Part shown: positions 1 through 9,394 of the stretch, one piece after another | How positions within the stretch are numbered: position 1 is the first letter of the stretch | How the letters are laid out: the number at the start of each line of letters is the position of its first letter | The notes under the pieces: model-generated | What the model saw: only the letters and a program-made list of their open reading frames with translations | Database searches by the model: none | Told to the model about the DNA's origin: nothing | NCBI RefSeq assembly: GCF_037072025.1 | Contig: NZ_JAXHDD010000013.1 | Span: 1 to 64,000, forward strand | DNA from: Pseudogracilibacillus sp037072025 | Lineage (GTDB): Bacteria; Bacillota; Bacilli; Bacillales; Amphibacillaceae | Reading direction: 5' to 3' | Length of the DNA: 64,000 bases | Program-made: the position numbers and the translations under genes

Positions 1-119
1 ATACTATGAAAAATAAATTCTTGTTTCATTACTTCCTTAATCCCAATATATGTAAATCAAATCATCTTCAAAACTCTCTGAAATACTTTTAGTTTATTTA
101 ATAAATACAATTTAAGACA

Positions 120-142
120 CATTTAAGACATTGTCTTAAATG
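120..142. promoter_or_regulatory. Palindromic operator candidate overlapping promoter
   Basis: Perfect 11-bp inverted repeat CATTTAAGACA / TGTCTTAAATG around a single T, with an extra half site TTTAAGACA just upstream (about 111-119). It covers the -35 element of the promoter in front of the transporter operon, the classic position for a repressor. The regulator encoded at 3596 is the obvious local candidate to bind it (inference). Confidence 0.7.
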
Positions 143-159
143 GATCATAACTATATACT
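131..159 (+). promoter_or_regulatory. Sigma-A promoter of the transporter-epimerase-aldolase operon
   Basis: TTGTCT at 131-136, a 17-bp spacer and TATACT at 154-159. Transcription would start near 167, about 35 bases before the TTG start codon at 203. The -35 hexamer is inside the palindrome at 120-142. Confidence 0.7.
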
Positions 160-202
160 TTATTTAAGTTTGAAATATTCAAAAAATAGGAGGGATTTAT
201 AA

Positions 203-1441
203 TTGGAAGTTGAAAGACAGGACGTAAATGGTAGGAGCACAAAAGGAAAAAAGGGTTTTCTAAAGTATTTGGGACCAGCACTTATCACATCAGCGCTAGT
301 AGTAGGTCCTGGAAGTTTAACATTAGCCTCTAAAATTGGTGCTATCTATGGAAACCAACTTATTTGGATACTTATTATAACGGTGATATTTATGATGATT
401 TATACGGAAATGAGTATGAGAATTGGGCTTGCATCTAAGTTTACTTTTATTCAGTTAATCAACCAGAAATGGGGTAAATTCGGTGGGCTTCTCATCGGAG
501 TAGGTGCATTCTTAGTTACTACTTCTTTCCAAGCCGGAAATTCAGTTGGAGTCGGCGTTGCTTTTTCCATTATCACTGGACTCAATACGCAACTATTAAT
601 CGTATTATTGACTATTTTTGGGATAGTCCTACTATTTTCAAAGAATTTTTATGATTTGTTAGAAAAATTGATGATTGGTCTTATAGCACTTATGTTACTG
701 TCATTTTTAATCACTACATTTTTAGCTAAACCATCCGTTACTTCAATCGCTTCAGGATTTATTCCAACTATTCCGGAAGGATCCTTAGGTTTGATCATTG
801 CTTTAACTGCAACCTCTTTTTCCATAGTAGGGGCAGCTTATCAATCTTATCTTGTTAAGGAAAAAGGATGGGGTATTACAGATGCTAAAGAGGGGTCAAA
901 AGAGTCTTATTTCGGGATATTTCTTTTAGGGCTTATCACTTTTTTAGTAATGATTGTAGGAGCTGCAGTTTTAAAACCCGCTGGAATAATGGTCGACTCT
1001 GTAGATGAAATGGGATTAACTTTAGAACCGCTCTTTGGTAGTTGGGCAACGATTGTGTTCATGTTTGGATTATTTGGTGCAGCCTTTTCTTCACTTATGG
1101 GGAATGCCACAATTGGTGGGGCAATGCTTTCCGATGGTTTAGGTTTTGGAAATAGTTTAAAAGATATTCGAGTTAAACTGATGATTATTTCCGTTATGCT
1201 AATCGGTTCTATCATTGCATTAATATTTGGTGGTGCACCGGTGAATATGATTGTCTTTGCACAAGCGATTACGATTGTCGTTGTTCCATTCATCGCAATT
1301 GCCCTACTTGTTGTAGCAAACGACGAGAATATCATGGGAGAACTAAAAAATACAACGACTAAAAATATAATTGCTATCATCGGCTTAATAGTTCTTATCC
1401 TATTAGCATTCAATAACGTTAAAAATATATTCTTTAGTTAA
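203..1441 (+). CDS. NRAMP-family (YcsG-like) membrane transporter, atypical substrate site
   Basis: Integral membrane protein of 412 residues with about eleven hydrophobic segments and the overall NRAMP/MntH fold signature. TTG start chosen because AGGAGGG lies 8 bases upstream. In true NRAMP metal transporters TM1 carries DPGN and TM6 carries a MPH motif; here the TM1 site reads GPGS (residues 35-38) and the TM6 region reads VGAAYQSY, so the Asp, Asn and Met ligands are absent. A divalent-metal role is therefore doubtful. First gene of an operon with sugar/keto-acid type enzymes, which suggests an organic substrate (inference). Fold assignment is firm, substrate unknown. Confidence 0.8.
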   Translation: MEVERQDVNGRSTKGKKGFLKYLGPALITSALVVGPGSLTLASKIGAIYGNQLIWILIITVIFMMIYTEMSMRIGLASKFTFIQLINQKWGKFGGLLIGVGAFLVTTSFQAGNSVGVGVAFSIITGLNTQLLIVLLTIFGIVLLFSKNFYDLLEKLMIGLIALMLLSFLITTFLAKPSVTSIASGFIPTIPEGSLGLIIALTATSFSIVGAAYQSYLVKEKGWGITDAKEGSKESYFGIFLLGLITFLVMIVGAAVLKPAGIMVDSVDEMGLTLEPLFGSWATIVFMFGLFGAAFSSLMGNATIGGAMLSDGLGFGNSLKDIRVKLMIISVMLIGSIIALIFGGAPVNMIVFAQAITIVVVPFIAIALLVVANDENIMGELKNTTTKNIIAIIGLIVLILLAFNNVKNIFFS

Positions 1442-1454
1442 TGAGGTGACTTAT

Positions 1455-2471
1455 TTGAAAACAACAGAACAATTAATGACAACACTTACAACTCCCTCAA
1501 ACCGGTTGATTAATGACATTAAAAAAATAAAGGGAGACATTATGATTCTCGGAGTAGGTGGGAAAATGGGGCCTTCCTTAGCGATCCTTGCGAAAAAGGC
1601 TTTTGATGAAGCAGGTTTAGACAATAAAGTAATTGGCGTTTCCCGTTTTTCCAGTGGAAATTTAAAAAGTGAATTAGAGGCTAGCGGCGTAGAAACATTG
1701 GCAGTTGATTTACTTGATGAGAATGAATTAAATTCATTACCAGAAGTCGCAAATATCATATTTATGGCCGGGAAAAAATTTGGTACATCTGGCAATGAAC
1801 ACGAGACTTGGGGAATGAATACGTATCTTCCTAGTAAAGTCTCAGAGAAATTTCCGAACTCAAATATTGTTGTATTTTCATCAGGAAATATTTATCCATT
1901 TATCGATATTGCAACAGGGGGATGTACAGAGCAGACACCTACCAGCCCAATCGGTGAATATGCTCAGTCTTGTTTAGGTAGAGAAAGAATTTTCACTTAC
2001 TTCGCCAAGAAAAATAATACACCGATACTTTTATTCCGTTTGAATTACGCAATTGATATGAAGTATGGCGTTTTACTCGAAATTGCAAATCAAGTCTACA
2101 ACGAAAAACCCATCGACTTAACTACAGGTTTAGTTAATGTAATTTGGCAAGGTGATGCCAATGAATATGCAATCCGCTCACTGCTTCACTGCACAACTGA
2201 ACCATCTATTTTGAATGTCACAGGACCTGAAACAATATCTATCCGCTGGCTTGCCGAAGAATTTGGTAATCATTTCAATAAAGAAGTAACATTTTTGAAT
2301 GAAGAAGCATCAAGTGCACTGTTAAATAATGCCGGAAAGGCACACCAACTATTCGGATATCCACATGTTTCTATACAGCAAATGATTGAGTGGACTGCGG
2401 AATGGATAAAGAACGAAGGAGAAATAATTGAAAAACCAACACATTTTCAGGAAAGAAAAGGAGAATTTTAA
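1455..2471 (+). CDS. NAD-dependent epimerase/dehydratase family protein (extended SDR)
   Basis: About 338-residue extended short-chain dehydrogenase-like protein. A glycine-rich nucleotide site GVGGKMG lies near the N-terminus. TTG at 1455 is preferred over GTG at 1446 because GAGGTGA (1443-1449) is then a normally spaced ribosome site. The usual catalytic YxxxK is replaced by YAQSC, so the Lys is missing and the reaction may differ from classical epimerases. It starts 13 bases after the transporter stop and its stop overlaps the next start by one base, so it is translationally coupled to the aldolase. Probable role is oxidation or epimerisation of a sugar-derived substrate (inference). Confidence 0.75.
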   Translation: MKTTEQLMTTLTTPSNRLINDIKKIKGDIMILGVGGKMGPSLAILAKKAFDEAGLDNKVIGVSRFSSGNLKSELEASGVETLAVDLLDENELNSLPEVANIIFMAGKKFGTSGNEHETWGMNTYLPSKVSEKFPNSNIVVFSSGNIYPFIDIATGGCTEQTPTSPIGEYAQSCLGRERIFTYFAKKNNTPILLFRLNYAIDMKYGVLLEIANQVYNEKPIDLTTGLVNVIWQGDANEYAIRSLLHCTTEPSILNVTGPETISIRWLAEEFGNHFNKEVTFLNEEASSALLNNAGKAHQLFGYPHVSIQQMIEWTAEWIKNEGEIIEKPTHFQERKGEF

Positions 2472-3523
2472 TGCTGACAAATTCAGAATTAAATTTACTA
2501 CATGATGGAGCGTTTATTCCCGCCCATCCACTTGCCCTAACAGAAGATAAGCAACTCGATGAACAACATCAGCGAGCATTAACACGATATTATATGGATG
2601 CGGGTGTAGATGGAGTGGCAGTTGGTGTTCATACTACACAATTTGAAATTAGGGATCCAAATATCAATTTATATGAGAAGGTATTACGAATTGCTATCGA
2701 AGAAATTGAAAATCAAAACGCACAAAAACCTTTTTTAAAAGTTACCGGTATTTGTGGTCATACAGAGCAGGCAATTAAAGAAGCAAAGATAGCCAAAGAT
2801 TTGGGTTATAATCTTGGATTGTTAAGCTTTGGTGGGCTAGGACATCTAACGGAAGAAGCCTTGCTGCAACATTCAGAAGAGGTTGCAAAAATCATTCCAA
2901 TCTTCGGATTCTACCTTCAACCTGCTGTTGGTGGTAGAGAATTAAGTTTTCAGTTTTGGAAACGTTTTACAGAGATTCAAAATGTGCATGCTATCAAAAT
3001 TGCACCATTCAATCGGTATAAAACATTAGACGTAGTTAGGGCAGTCTGTCATTCGTCCAGAAATAAAGAAATCGCCCTCTATACCGGAAATGATGATAAT
3101 ATCGTCATCGATTTATTGTCGAACTACCAAATTAGAGTTGGTGGTAAAACAATAAGTAAGCAAATTGTCGGTGGACTGCTTGGTCACTGGGCAGTGTGGA
3201 CAGAAAATGCAGTTAATATGTTTCAACAATTAAAAAATGCTCGTAAAAATGGGGACGATGTTACACCTTATTTATCTTTAGCAAATGAAGTTACCGATGC
3301 AAACGCTGCTTTTTTTGATACTGCTAATAATTTTAAAGGATGTATTGCTGGTATTAATGAAGTTCTTAGAAGGCAGGGTCTGTTAAAAGGTAATTGGTGT
3401 TTACTTGATAGCGAAAAGCTTAGTGTTGGTCAAACAGCAGAGATTGATCGCGTGTATAAAGAATACGCCCATTTACATGACGATAAGTTTGTTGAAAAGA
3501 ATTTGCAAAAATGGCTAAAATGA
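2471..3523 (+). CDS. Dihydrodipicolinate synthase-family class I aldolase/lyase
   Basis: 350-residue TIM-barrel protein of the DapA/N-acetylneuraminate lyase/KDG aldolase superfamily. The Schiff-base lysine is probably Lys176 in HAIKIAPFNRY, and the barrel tyrosine is in FYLQPAVGG (about residue 148). The missing GxxGE/TT substrate loop of DapA and the operon partners argue against lysine biosynthesis and for cleavage or dehydration of a sugar acid. Start ATG overlaps the previous stop (TAATG). Superfamily certain, substrate unknown. Confidence 0.8.
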   Translation: MLTNSELNLLHDGAFIPAHPLALTEDKQLDEQHQRALTRYYMDAGVDGVAVGVHTTQFEIRDPNINLYEKVLRIAIEEIENQNAQKPFLKVTGICGHTEQAIKEAKIAKDLGYNLGLLSFGGLGHLTEEALLQHSEEVAKIIPIFGFYLQPAVGGRELSFQFWKRFTEIQNVHAIKIAPFNRYKTLDVVRAVCHSSRNKEIALYTGNDDNIVIDLLSNYQIRVGGKTISKQIVGGLLGHWAVWTENAVNMFQQLKNARKNGDDVTPYLSLANEVTDANAAFFDTANNFKGCIAGINEVLRRQGLLKGNWCLLDSEKLSVGQTAEIDRVYKEYAHLHDDKFVEKNLQKWLK

Positions 3524-3545
3524 TATAAATTTACGTTATAGATCT

Positions 3546-3580
3546 GGGAGCGATGCTTTAGGCAAAGCTCCCAAAATTTT
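3546..3580 (+). terminator. Hairpin between aldolase and regulator genes
   Basis: GGGAGC (3546-3551) pairs with GCTCCC (3567-3572), with a possible inner TGC/GCA pairing, followed by AAAATTTTT. It looks like a weak intrinsic terminator or attenuator that would reduce read-through into the regulator at 3596. Confidence 0.5.
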
Positions 3581-3595
3581 TAGGGGGCGCTTTGC

Positions 3596-4891
3596 ATGAT
3601 AAAAATAGGCATTATTGGACCTACTTGGATTGAAACACGAATTAAACGGTGCATTAAAAGGTTTCCTAATTTTCATCCAATCTTCAAAACTTCCAACAAT
3701 ATCTATGATGCTATTACTTTCACAAAGGAATTGGGCGATAGCTGTGATGTATTACTTTATTCTGGTTATATTCCTTATTATATTTCGAGAAAAGCTAGAG
3801 TTCATTCCGTCCCCGCCCACTATATCCCAGTAAAGGGTGCGTCTTTATACCGTGCTTTCTATCGATTACAAAAGCGACTTCATTCTATTCAGACTGTATC
3901 AATAGATACGCTGGCAAGAGCTGACTTGAAAGCACTCAATCTAGATCTCGATGAAAATATAAATAGCATTCATTATCGTGAGAAAGTTACACTTGCGGAT
4001 ACTGAAAAAGTAGTGAAGTTCCATACCGATAATGTTCAAAAATCTGAAGCGGATTGCGCCCTCACTGGTTTGAAAGTAGTTTCCGATAAACTAAATGAGT
4101 TATCAATTCCGAATGAATGGATTTTGCCTACTGACGGTGATATTATTGTGACACTGGAACGAGCCTTATTAGCTACGGAGAAAAGAAAAAAACTTGAATC
4201 ACAAATTGTTTTCGGAATCATTTATATCGCTAACTTTGAAGCACTTAAAAGAGAAGCGGCTAATGAGCAAACAATTCAACGTCTTAATTTGGAAATTCAA
4301 AAAATTATTCTAGACTTTGTTGATTTATCGGAAGGTCATTTAACTTCTCTTGGCGGCAACGAATATATGTTTATCACAACTAGAGGCACCTTTGAAAGAG
4401 TGACACAAGGATATAAATATTTCCCTTTATTTGATGAAAAAAAACAAAATAAAATTCAAATTTCTGCAGGAGTTGGTTTTGGCGTAACAGCCAGCGAGGC
4501 CGGTTCACATGCCCGAATGGCATTACTACAAGCAATTGAGTATGGAGAGGGTAAATGTTTTATAGTAAAAGAAGACCGGAGCGTGATTGGTCCTATTGAA
4601 AATGAAATTCCTTTAACGTACCCTTTAACAATAACAGATATAAATATTATCAAAAAAGCGGAAAGTGCCTCTGTTTCCCCATTTTATATAAAAAAAGTGA
4701 TTTCACTATTACAAAGGAAAAATACAAATACATTTACCGCACATGAATTGGCTGCAACTTTGGGAATTACTACAAGAAGTGCAAATCGCTTAATCGTCAG
4801 TTGGCTTGATGCAAAAATTATAGAAATTACAGGTATTGAAAAATTAAAAAAACGCGGAAGACCACGACAAGTATATTCATTGATAGAATAA
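3596..4891 (+). CDS. Three-domain transcriptional regulator (sensor, cyclase-like, C-terminal HTH)
   Basis: 431 residues. The first ~130 residues look like a PrpR-N/receiver-like sensor fold (MIKIGIIGPTW start, alternating strands and helices). The middle (about 205-335) resembles a nucleotide-cyclase/GGDEF-like domain (GIIYIANFEAL, then SAGVGFGVTASEAG) without a GGDEF signature. The last ~60 residues (about 370-430) are a winged helix (FTAHELAATLGITTRSANRL) ending in a basic RGRPRQ tail. Ribosome site AGGGGGCG precedes the ATG. Between the aldolase and the oxidoreductase, so probably the local regulator; the ligand is unknown. Confidence 0.6.
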   Translation: MIKIGIIGPTWIETRIKRCIKRFPNFHPIFKTSNNIYDAITFTKELGDSCDVLLYSGYIPYYISRKARVHSVPAHYIPVKGASLYRAFYRLQKRLHSIQTVSIDTLARADLKALNLDLDENINSIHYREKVTLADTEKVVKFHTDNVQKSEADCALTGLKVVSDKLNELSIPNEWILPTDGDIIVTLERALLATEKRKKLESQIVFGIIYIANFEALKREAANEQTIQRLNLEIQKIILDFVDLSEGHLTSLGGNEYMFITTRGTFERVTQGYKYFPLFDEKKQNKIQISAGVGFGVTASEAGSHARMALLQAIEYGEGKCFIVKEDRSVIGPIENEIPLTYPLTITDINIIKKAESASVSPFYIKKVISLLQRKNTNTFTAHELAATLGITTRSANRLIVSWLDAKIIEITGIEKLKKRGRPRQVYSLIE

Positions 4892-4908
4892 GAGTTAGGA
4901 GGTAAATC

Positions 4909-5793
4909 ATGGTATTTAAAATAGGATTAATTGGACTAGACACTTCCCATGTAGAAATTTTCACAAAACTATTGTATGAAGATAAAAGTAATTTTTACTG
5001 CAATATAAAAATTGTCATTGGGTATCCCTGTCCATCCCCAGATTTAACATTAAGCAAAACGAGGGTTGACGAATATACGTCCGTTTTGAACAAAGAGTAT
5101 GGTGTCGAAATTGCGAAATCAATAGAAGAAGTAGCAGAAAAGTCAGATGCTATTTTTATTACCGCAATGGATGGGAGAAAACATCTCGACATTTTCAAGA
5201 AACTGCTCCCGTACAAAATACCAGTATTTATCGATAAACCTTTAACCATAACTGAAAATGACGCAAAAGAAATATTTACTTGGAGTGAAACATACAATAC
5301 CCCTGTAATGAGTTCCTCTGCACTGAGATACTCAGATTCACTAACAACTTTATTACAAAATGAAAAGGAAAAACCAACTAGCGTTTATTTAAATGGACCA
5401 CTGCCTTTTATTGAACATATCCCTTATTATTCTTGGTACGGTATCCATATGGTTGAAATGTTATTTACAGTTTTCGGTTCAAATTACACTCAATTGTCCG
5501 TTCAAGGCAATGAGCACAATGACGTAATTACTGCCGAATGGGAAGATGGACAATTTGGTGTAATAAGAGGTGTTCACGTATGGCATAGCAAGTTTGAAGC
5601 TCTCTTCCACTATCCAACTAGAACGGTGCATCTGCCTATCTATAAAGACAAAAAGTCTTATTACGCGCTATTATTGAAAAAAATAATCACTTTTTGTAAA
5701 ACCGGACAAAGCCCAATTCCGAAAGAAGAGACACTTTCAATCATAAGGTTTATTGAAGAAGCCAATGCAAAAAGAGCTAAATTGATTATGTAA
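4909..5793 (+). CDS. Gfo/Idh/MocA family oxidoreductase
   Basis: 294 residues, somewhat short for the family (usually 330-380). N-terminal Rossmann fold starts KIGLIGLD; the EKP-type catalytic motif appears as IDKPLT (Lys110). NAD(P)-dependent sugar or inositol-type dehydrogenase activity is expected from the family. Starts 17 bases after the regulator behind TAGGAGGT, so co-transcribed. Ends two bases from the convergent gene at 5795 with no visible terminator. Confidence 0.8.
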   Translation: MVFKIGLIGLDTSHVEIFTKLLYEDKSNFYCNIKIVIGYPCPSPDLTLSKTRVDEYTSVLNKEYGVEIAKSIEEVAEKSDAIFITAMDGRKHLDIFKKLLPYKIPVFIDKPLTITENDAKEIFTWSETYNTPVMSSSALRYSDSLTTLLQNEKEKPTSVYLNGPLPFIEHIPYYSWYGIHMVEMLFTVFGSNYTQLSVQGNEHNDVITAEWEDGQFGVIRGVHVWHSKFEALFHYPTRTVHLPIYKDKKSYYALLLKKIITFCKTGQSPIPKEETLSIIRFIEEANAKRAKLIM

Positions 5794-5794
5794 G

Positions 5795-6214
5795 TTATCG
5801 CCGAACCCGCTTTATTTCAAGCCCTTTTCCTACTTCTTCCACCTTCCAATTAGTGGAGATCCAAGTCTTTAAATTTTCAATTTCTAATTCTGTGAGTTGC
5901 AATTCTTTAATACTAAATTCCTCCACTATAAAATCCTTATCTTTTACTTTATCAAATTTCAGTTTTAAAAGATTAACTAAACCAGGGAATGTGAGAAATT
6001 TAATTTTGTAGCCTTCCTCTAAAATTTCCTTAAATACATTCCCTTCTTTGCCCACAAGCGGATATAATTCAGTGAAATCAAAGTTTTCATGTAAATTGTT
6101 TAAGCTCTCGAGATCTTGCTGCTCCGCTTTTGACAGCATTTCCTCGTTAGAAACTCCTGCTTTTCTAGCTGTTTCAATTAAATAGGCTTCCATTAATGTT
6201 ATTTTATGTACCAA
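5795..6214 (-). CDS. Conserved hypothetical protein, 139 aa
   Basis: Soluble, charged, mostly helical protein that I do not recognise. The TTG start is supported by AGGAGGG six bases upstream, and the sequence has normal Bacillaceae codon use. It lies 11 bases downstream of the Ca ATPase stop on the same strand, so it is probably the second gene of that transcript. No transmembrane segment or catalytic motif is visible. Confidence 0.6.
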   Translation of the reverse strand: MVHKITLMEAYLIETARKAGVSNEEMLSKAEQQDLESLNNLHENFDFTELYPLVGKEGNVFKEILEEGYKIKFLTFPGLVNLLKLKFDKVKDKDFIVEEFSIKELQLTELEIENLKTWISTNWKVEEVGKGLEIKRVRR

Positions 6215-6225
6215 TTCGTACCCTC

Positions 6226-8889
6226 CTAATTAAAAATTCGCTTCATCGCTTTTATGAATTCATTTACAGCAACCGGTATAATGGATAATCCGATTACAAA
6301 GAGCCATTCTTGCCAAACGAGTGGGCGTAGATGGAACCATTCGTTTAACACTGGAACAGAGACTAAGGCAATTTGTAAAACAAGACCGATTAAGACCGCA
6401 CCTATTAAATAACGGTTTTTAAATATACCCGCTTGAAAAATAGATTGGCGGTTTGTTCGTAAATTAAACGCGTGAAATAATTGCGATACACTTAATGTTA
6501 AGAAAGCAAGTGTTTGGGCATGAATGATTGCTTCACTATTTATATTCTGTATATTCATTGAAAATAATGAAGTAGATTCTGTATAGATTTTTAACCCTTC
6601 CATGAACGCAAATAAGGTTAAAACCCCAATTATAATTCCGTTTAACACCATGAAAGAAACATCATCTTTCACAAAAATCTTCTCTGATGCGGAACGAGGT
6701 TTCTCCTTCATCACATTCGGATCTTCCGGGTCAACACCTAATGCAATTGCGGGTAGTGTATCTGTAATTAAGTTCACCCATAAAATATGAATGGCGGTGA
6801 GTGGTGCAGGCCACCCCATTAAAATGCCGATAAATAATGTGACAATTTCTCCTAAATTACATGACAATAAAAACAAAATAGATTTTTTTATGTTTTTATA
6901 AATGTTTCTCCCTTCTTCGACTGCTGCAGTAATCGTGGAAAAATTATCGTCAGTAAGAACGACATCCGCTGCCCCTTTTGCCACGTCTGTTCCCGTTATT
7001 CCCATCGCTACGCCAACGTCTGCCTGTTGTAAGGAAGGCGCATCGTTTACTCCGTCTCCTGTCATCGAAACAATATTTCCTTCCTTCTTTAAGGCTTGGA
7101 CAATCCGTACTTTATGTTCTGGAGAAACGCGGGCATAAACATGAACCTTTTTTACTTTGTCTCTTAAAACCGCATCACTCATCTCATTTAACTCTTGACC
7201 GGTAATCGTTTCATCAATATGATCAGCAATGTGAAGCTCTTTTGCAATGGCAAGCGCCGTTTTCTGGTGATCTCCGGTAATCATGACAACACGAACGCCT
7301 GCCTCATGACATGTCGCAATCGCATCTTTTACCTCTTCTCTAGGTGGATCGATCATTCCTGTAAGTCCCAAAAAGACAAGTTCATCTTCAAGGTCTTCTT
7401 CTGTCCCTTGAAGGGGTATTTTTTTATAGGCAACAGCTAACACTCGTAAAGCTTTTTCCGCCATTTGATCAACTTGTGTCAAAATACTTGTTTCTAATTC
7501 ATTTGATAGCGGGTGGATTGTACCGTTTATTTCAACTTCAGATAGTCTCGGCAATAGTTTTTCGACCGCGCCTTTCACAAAAACAAAACGGTTCCCTTCA
7601 TGCTCATGAATTGTCGTCATCATTTTTCGATCGGAATCAAACGGATTTTCATCAACACGAGGAAAATCTTGTTCCAGCTCTTTTTTATGGAGCTCGAAAC
7701 GTTCTGCCGCTTCAACGAGAGCAACTTCGGTCGGATCACCTGTTTGTTTATCATTTTCAATTGTCGCATCATTACATAACGTAATCGCCTCAAGAAAACG
7801 TTTCACAGTTGGATTCTCAATATTTATTTCCACCAAAGAAGATAAGTTCCCATTAACTGTACAATGGGTTAAAGTCATTTTATTTTGCGTTAATGTTCCT
7901 GTTTTATCTGAACAAATTACATTCACCGCACCGAGTGTTTCAACAGCTGGTAAATTTCTAATTACTGCATTTCGTTTAATCATCCGCTGGACACCTAGCG
8001 CAAGAACGATGGTGACAATGGCGGGAAGCCCTTCTGGAATCGCTGCGACGGCCAAACTAACAGCGATTAAAAACATATCAAGTACTTCACGACCTTGTAG
8101 AAATCCAATTAAAAATATAATCGCCGAAATGATTACGGCACCTATTCCTAAAATTTTGCCGAGCTCATTTAGTTTTTTCTGAAGTGGTGTTGACTCTTTT
8201 TCCTGACTATGAAGGAGTCTTGCAATTTTTCCGACTTCTGTGTTCATCCCTGTTTTTACGACAACACCCATTCCTCGTCCATACGTCGTTAACGTTGACA
8301 TGAATGCCATATTTTTTTGATCGCCTAACGGAACATCTTTTGCGCTGAACCAAGCTGCATCTTTTTCAACGGAAGTAGATTCTCCAGTGAGGGACGATTC
8401 TTCCATTTGTAAATTAGTTGACTCAATCAATCTAATATCTGCTGGAACAATACGACCTGTTTCTAAATAAACAATATCCCCACGCACAAGTTCTTCCGAG
8501 GAAATCTCCTGTATAACCCCGTCTCTTTTTACAATCGCAACAGGGGTTGACATTTTCTTTAATTCCTCTAATGCTTTTTCAGCTTTCGACTCTTGAATTA
8601 CACCAATAATTGTATTAATTGCAATAACGATTCCGATGATAATCGCATCACTTGTCTCACCGGCAAGTCCCGAAATAATAGCAGCAGCAAATAAAATATA
8701 AATGAGAGCATTATTTAATTGCCCCCAAATAAGTGAGAGAATTGATTGCTGTTGCTCCTCTGCAAATCGATTTGGTCCATCGATTTCTAAACGTTCCATC
8801 GCCCTTTTCGTGCTGATTCCTGTAGCTGGATCTGTATTTAATTTTTCAAAAAGCTTTTCAATTTGTTCAGGCATGTGCGAGTCATCCAA
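6226..8889 (-). CDS. Calcium-transporting P-type ATPase (YloB/SERCA-like)
   Basis: 887-residue P2A-type ATPase, full length. Cation-ATPase N domain at 1-70, actuator TGES at 168-171, TM4 site PEGL at 285-288, phosphorylated Asp328 in DKTGTLT, hinge GDGVNDAP near 600, and a C-terminal membrane domain. PEGL plus the C-terminal NLITD motif match Ca2+ pumps. Moves Ca2+ out of the cytoplasm; in Bacillus the homologue YloB is linked to sporulation. Other P2-type cations cannot be excluded from motifs alone. Confidence 0.92.
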   Translation of the reverse strand: MDDSHMPEQIEKLFEKLNTDPATGISTKRAMERLEIDGPNRFAEEQQQSILSLIWGQLNNALIYILFAAAIISGLAGETSDAIIIGIVIAINTIIGVIQESKAEKALEELKKMSTPVAIVKRDGVIQEISSEELVRGDIVYLETGRIVPADIRLIESTNLQMEESSLTGESTSVEKDAAWFSAKDVPLGDQKNMAFMSTLTTYGRGMGVVVKTGMNTEVGKIARLLHSQEKESTPLQKKLNELGKILGIGAVIISAIIFLIGFLQGREVLDMFLIAVSLAVAAIPEGLPAIVTIVLALGVQRMIKRNAVIRNLPAVETLGAVNVICSDKTGTLTQNKMTLTHCTVNGNLSSLVEINIENPTVKRFLEAITLCNDATIENDKQTGDPTEVALVEAAERFELHKKELEQDFPRVDENPFDSDRKMMTTIHEHEGNRFVFVKGAVEKLLPRLSEVEINGTIHPLSNELETSILTQVDQMAEKALRVLAVAYKKIPLQGTEEDLEDELVFLGLTGMIDPPREEVKDAIATCHEAGVRVVMITGDHQKTALAIAKELHIADHIDETITGQELNEMSDAVLRDKVKKVHVYARVSPEHKVRIVQALKKEGNIVSMTGDGVNDAPSLQQADVGVAMGITGTDVAKGAADVVLTDDNFSTITAAVEEGRNIYKNIKKSILFLLSCNLGEIVTLFIGILMGWPAPLTAIHILWVNLITDTLPAIALGVDPEDPNVMKEKPRSASEKIFVKDDVSFMVLNGIIIGVLTLFAFMEGLKIYTESTSLFSMNIQNINSEAIIHAQTLAFLTLSVSQLFHAFNLRTNRQSIFQAGIFKNRYLIGAVLIGLVLQIALVSVPVLNEWFHLRPLVWQEWLFVIGLSIIPVAVNEFIKAMKRIFN

Positions 8890-9164
8890 TCTATCGTATT
8901 ATTTTTTTACGCAAATATCATTTAATAAAAAAGAGGCTCCCCTTGATTCTTTTTACATAGAACTATTATTGCCTACACTCTATATTTTAGCATGAATTGA
9001 CAACTCTTTACCTTATAGCTGGATAAATTTTATTAAAAATTTACTACTTTTTTCTATTTATCAGGCTAAAATTGCTGAAATAACAAGTGCTTTTCAAAAA
9101 AATAAAGAATGATTCCAAGTTGTGAGTCTTAGCGTATGAATGGAAAAGGTCTTTTTAAAGAGGA

Positions 9165-9394
9165 TGTTCAAAAAGTCCGGTAAAAATGACACTGCGAATT
9201 TCGCACGAATGCTTGTTTCTCCGCTCCTTGAAAAAGGAAAGCACTTTTTCTTTGTGCTAGAAGCGTTTCCTTGGAAAAGAAGATCACTTTTCCTGCGTGC
9301 CAGATTTTGCTCATGTATCTAAATGCATACATTCCGCTGCCGGGAGCTGCGCCGCCTCGAACTTCTTGGTCCTTTTTATCCTCTTTTTTGAACA
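9165..9394. repeat. MITE-like intergenic element with 10-bp terminal inverted repeats
   Basis: About 230 bp bounded by TGTTCAAAAA (9165-9174) and TTTTTGAACA (9385-9394), exact inverted repeats. It fills the gap between the divergent Ca ATPase and ung genes and is richer in GC than its flanks. An open frame spans almost exactly the element on the minus strand from a GTG, but it has no ribosome site and looks incidental. I believe similar sequences recur in other Bacillaceae genomes, which I cannot check here. Confidence 0.6.

Noticed and set aside
907..1413. Minus-strand frame of 168 codons opposite the transporter gene
   Set aside because: Mirror of a hydrophobic gene; no ribosome site, composition typical of antisense frames.
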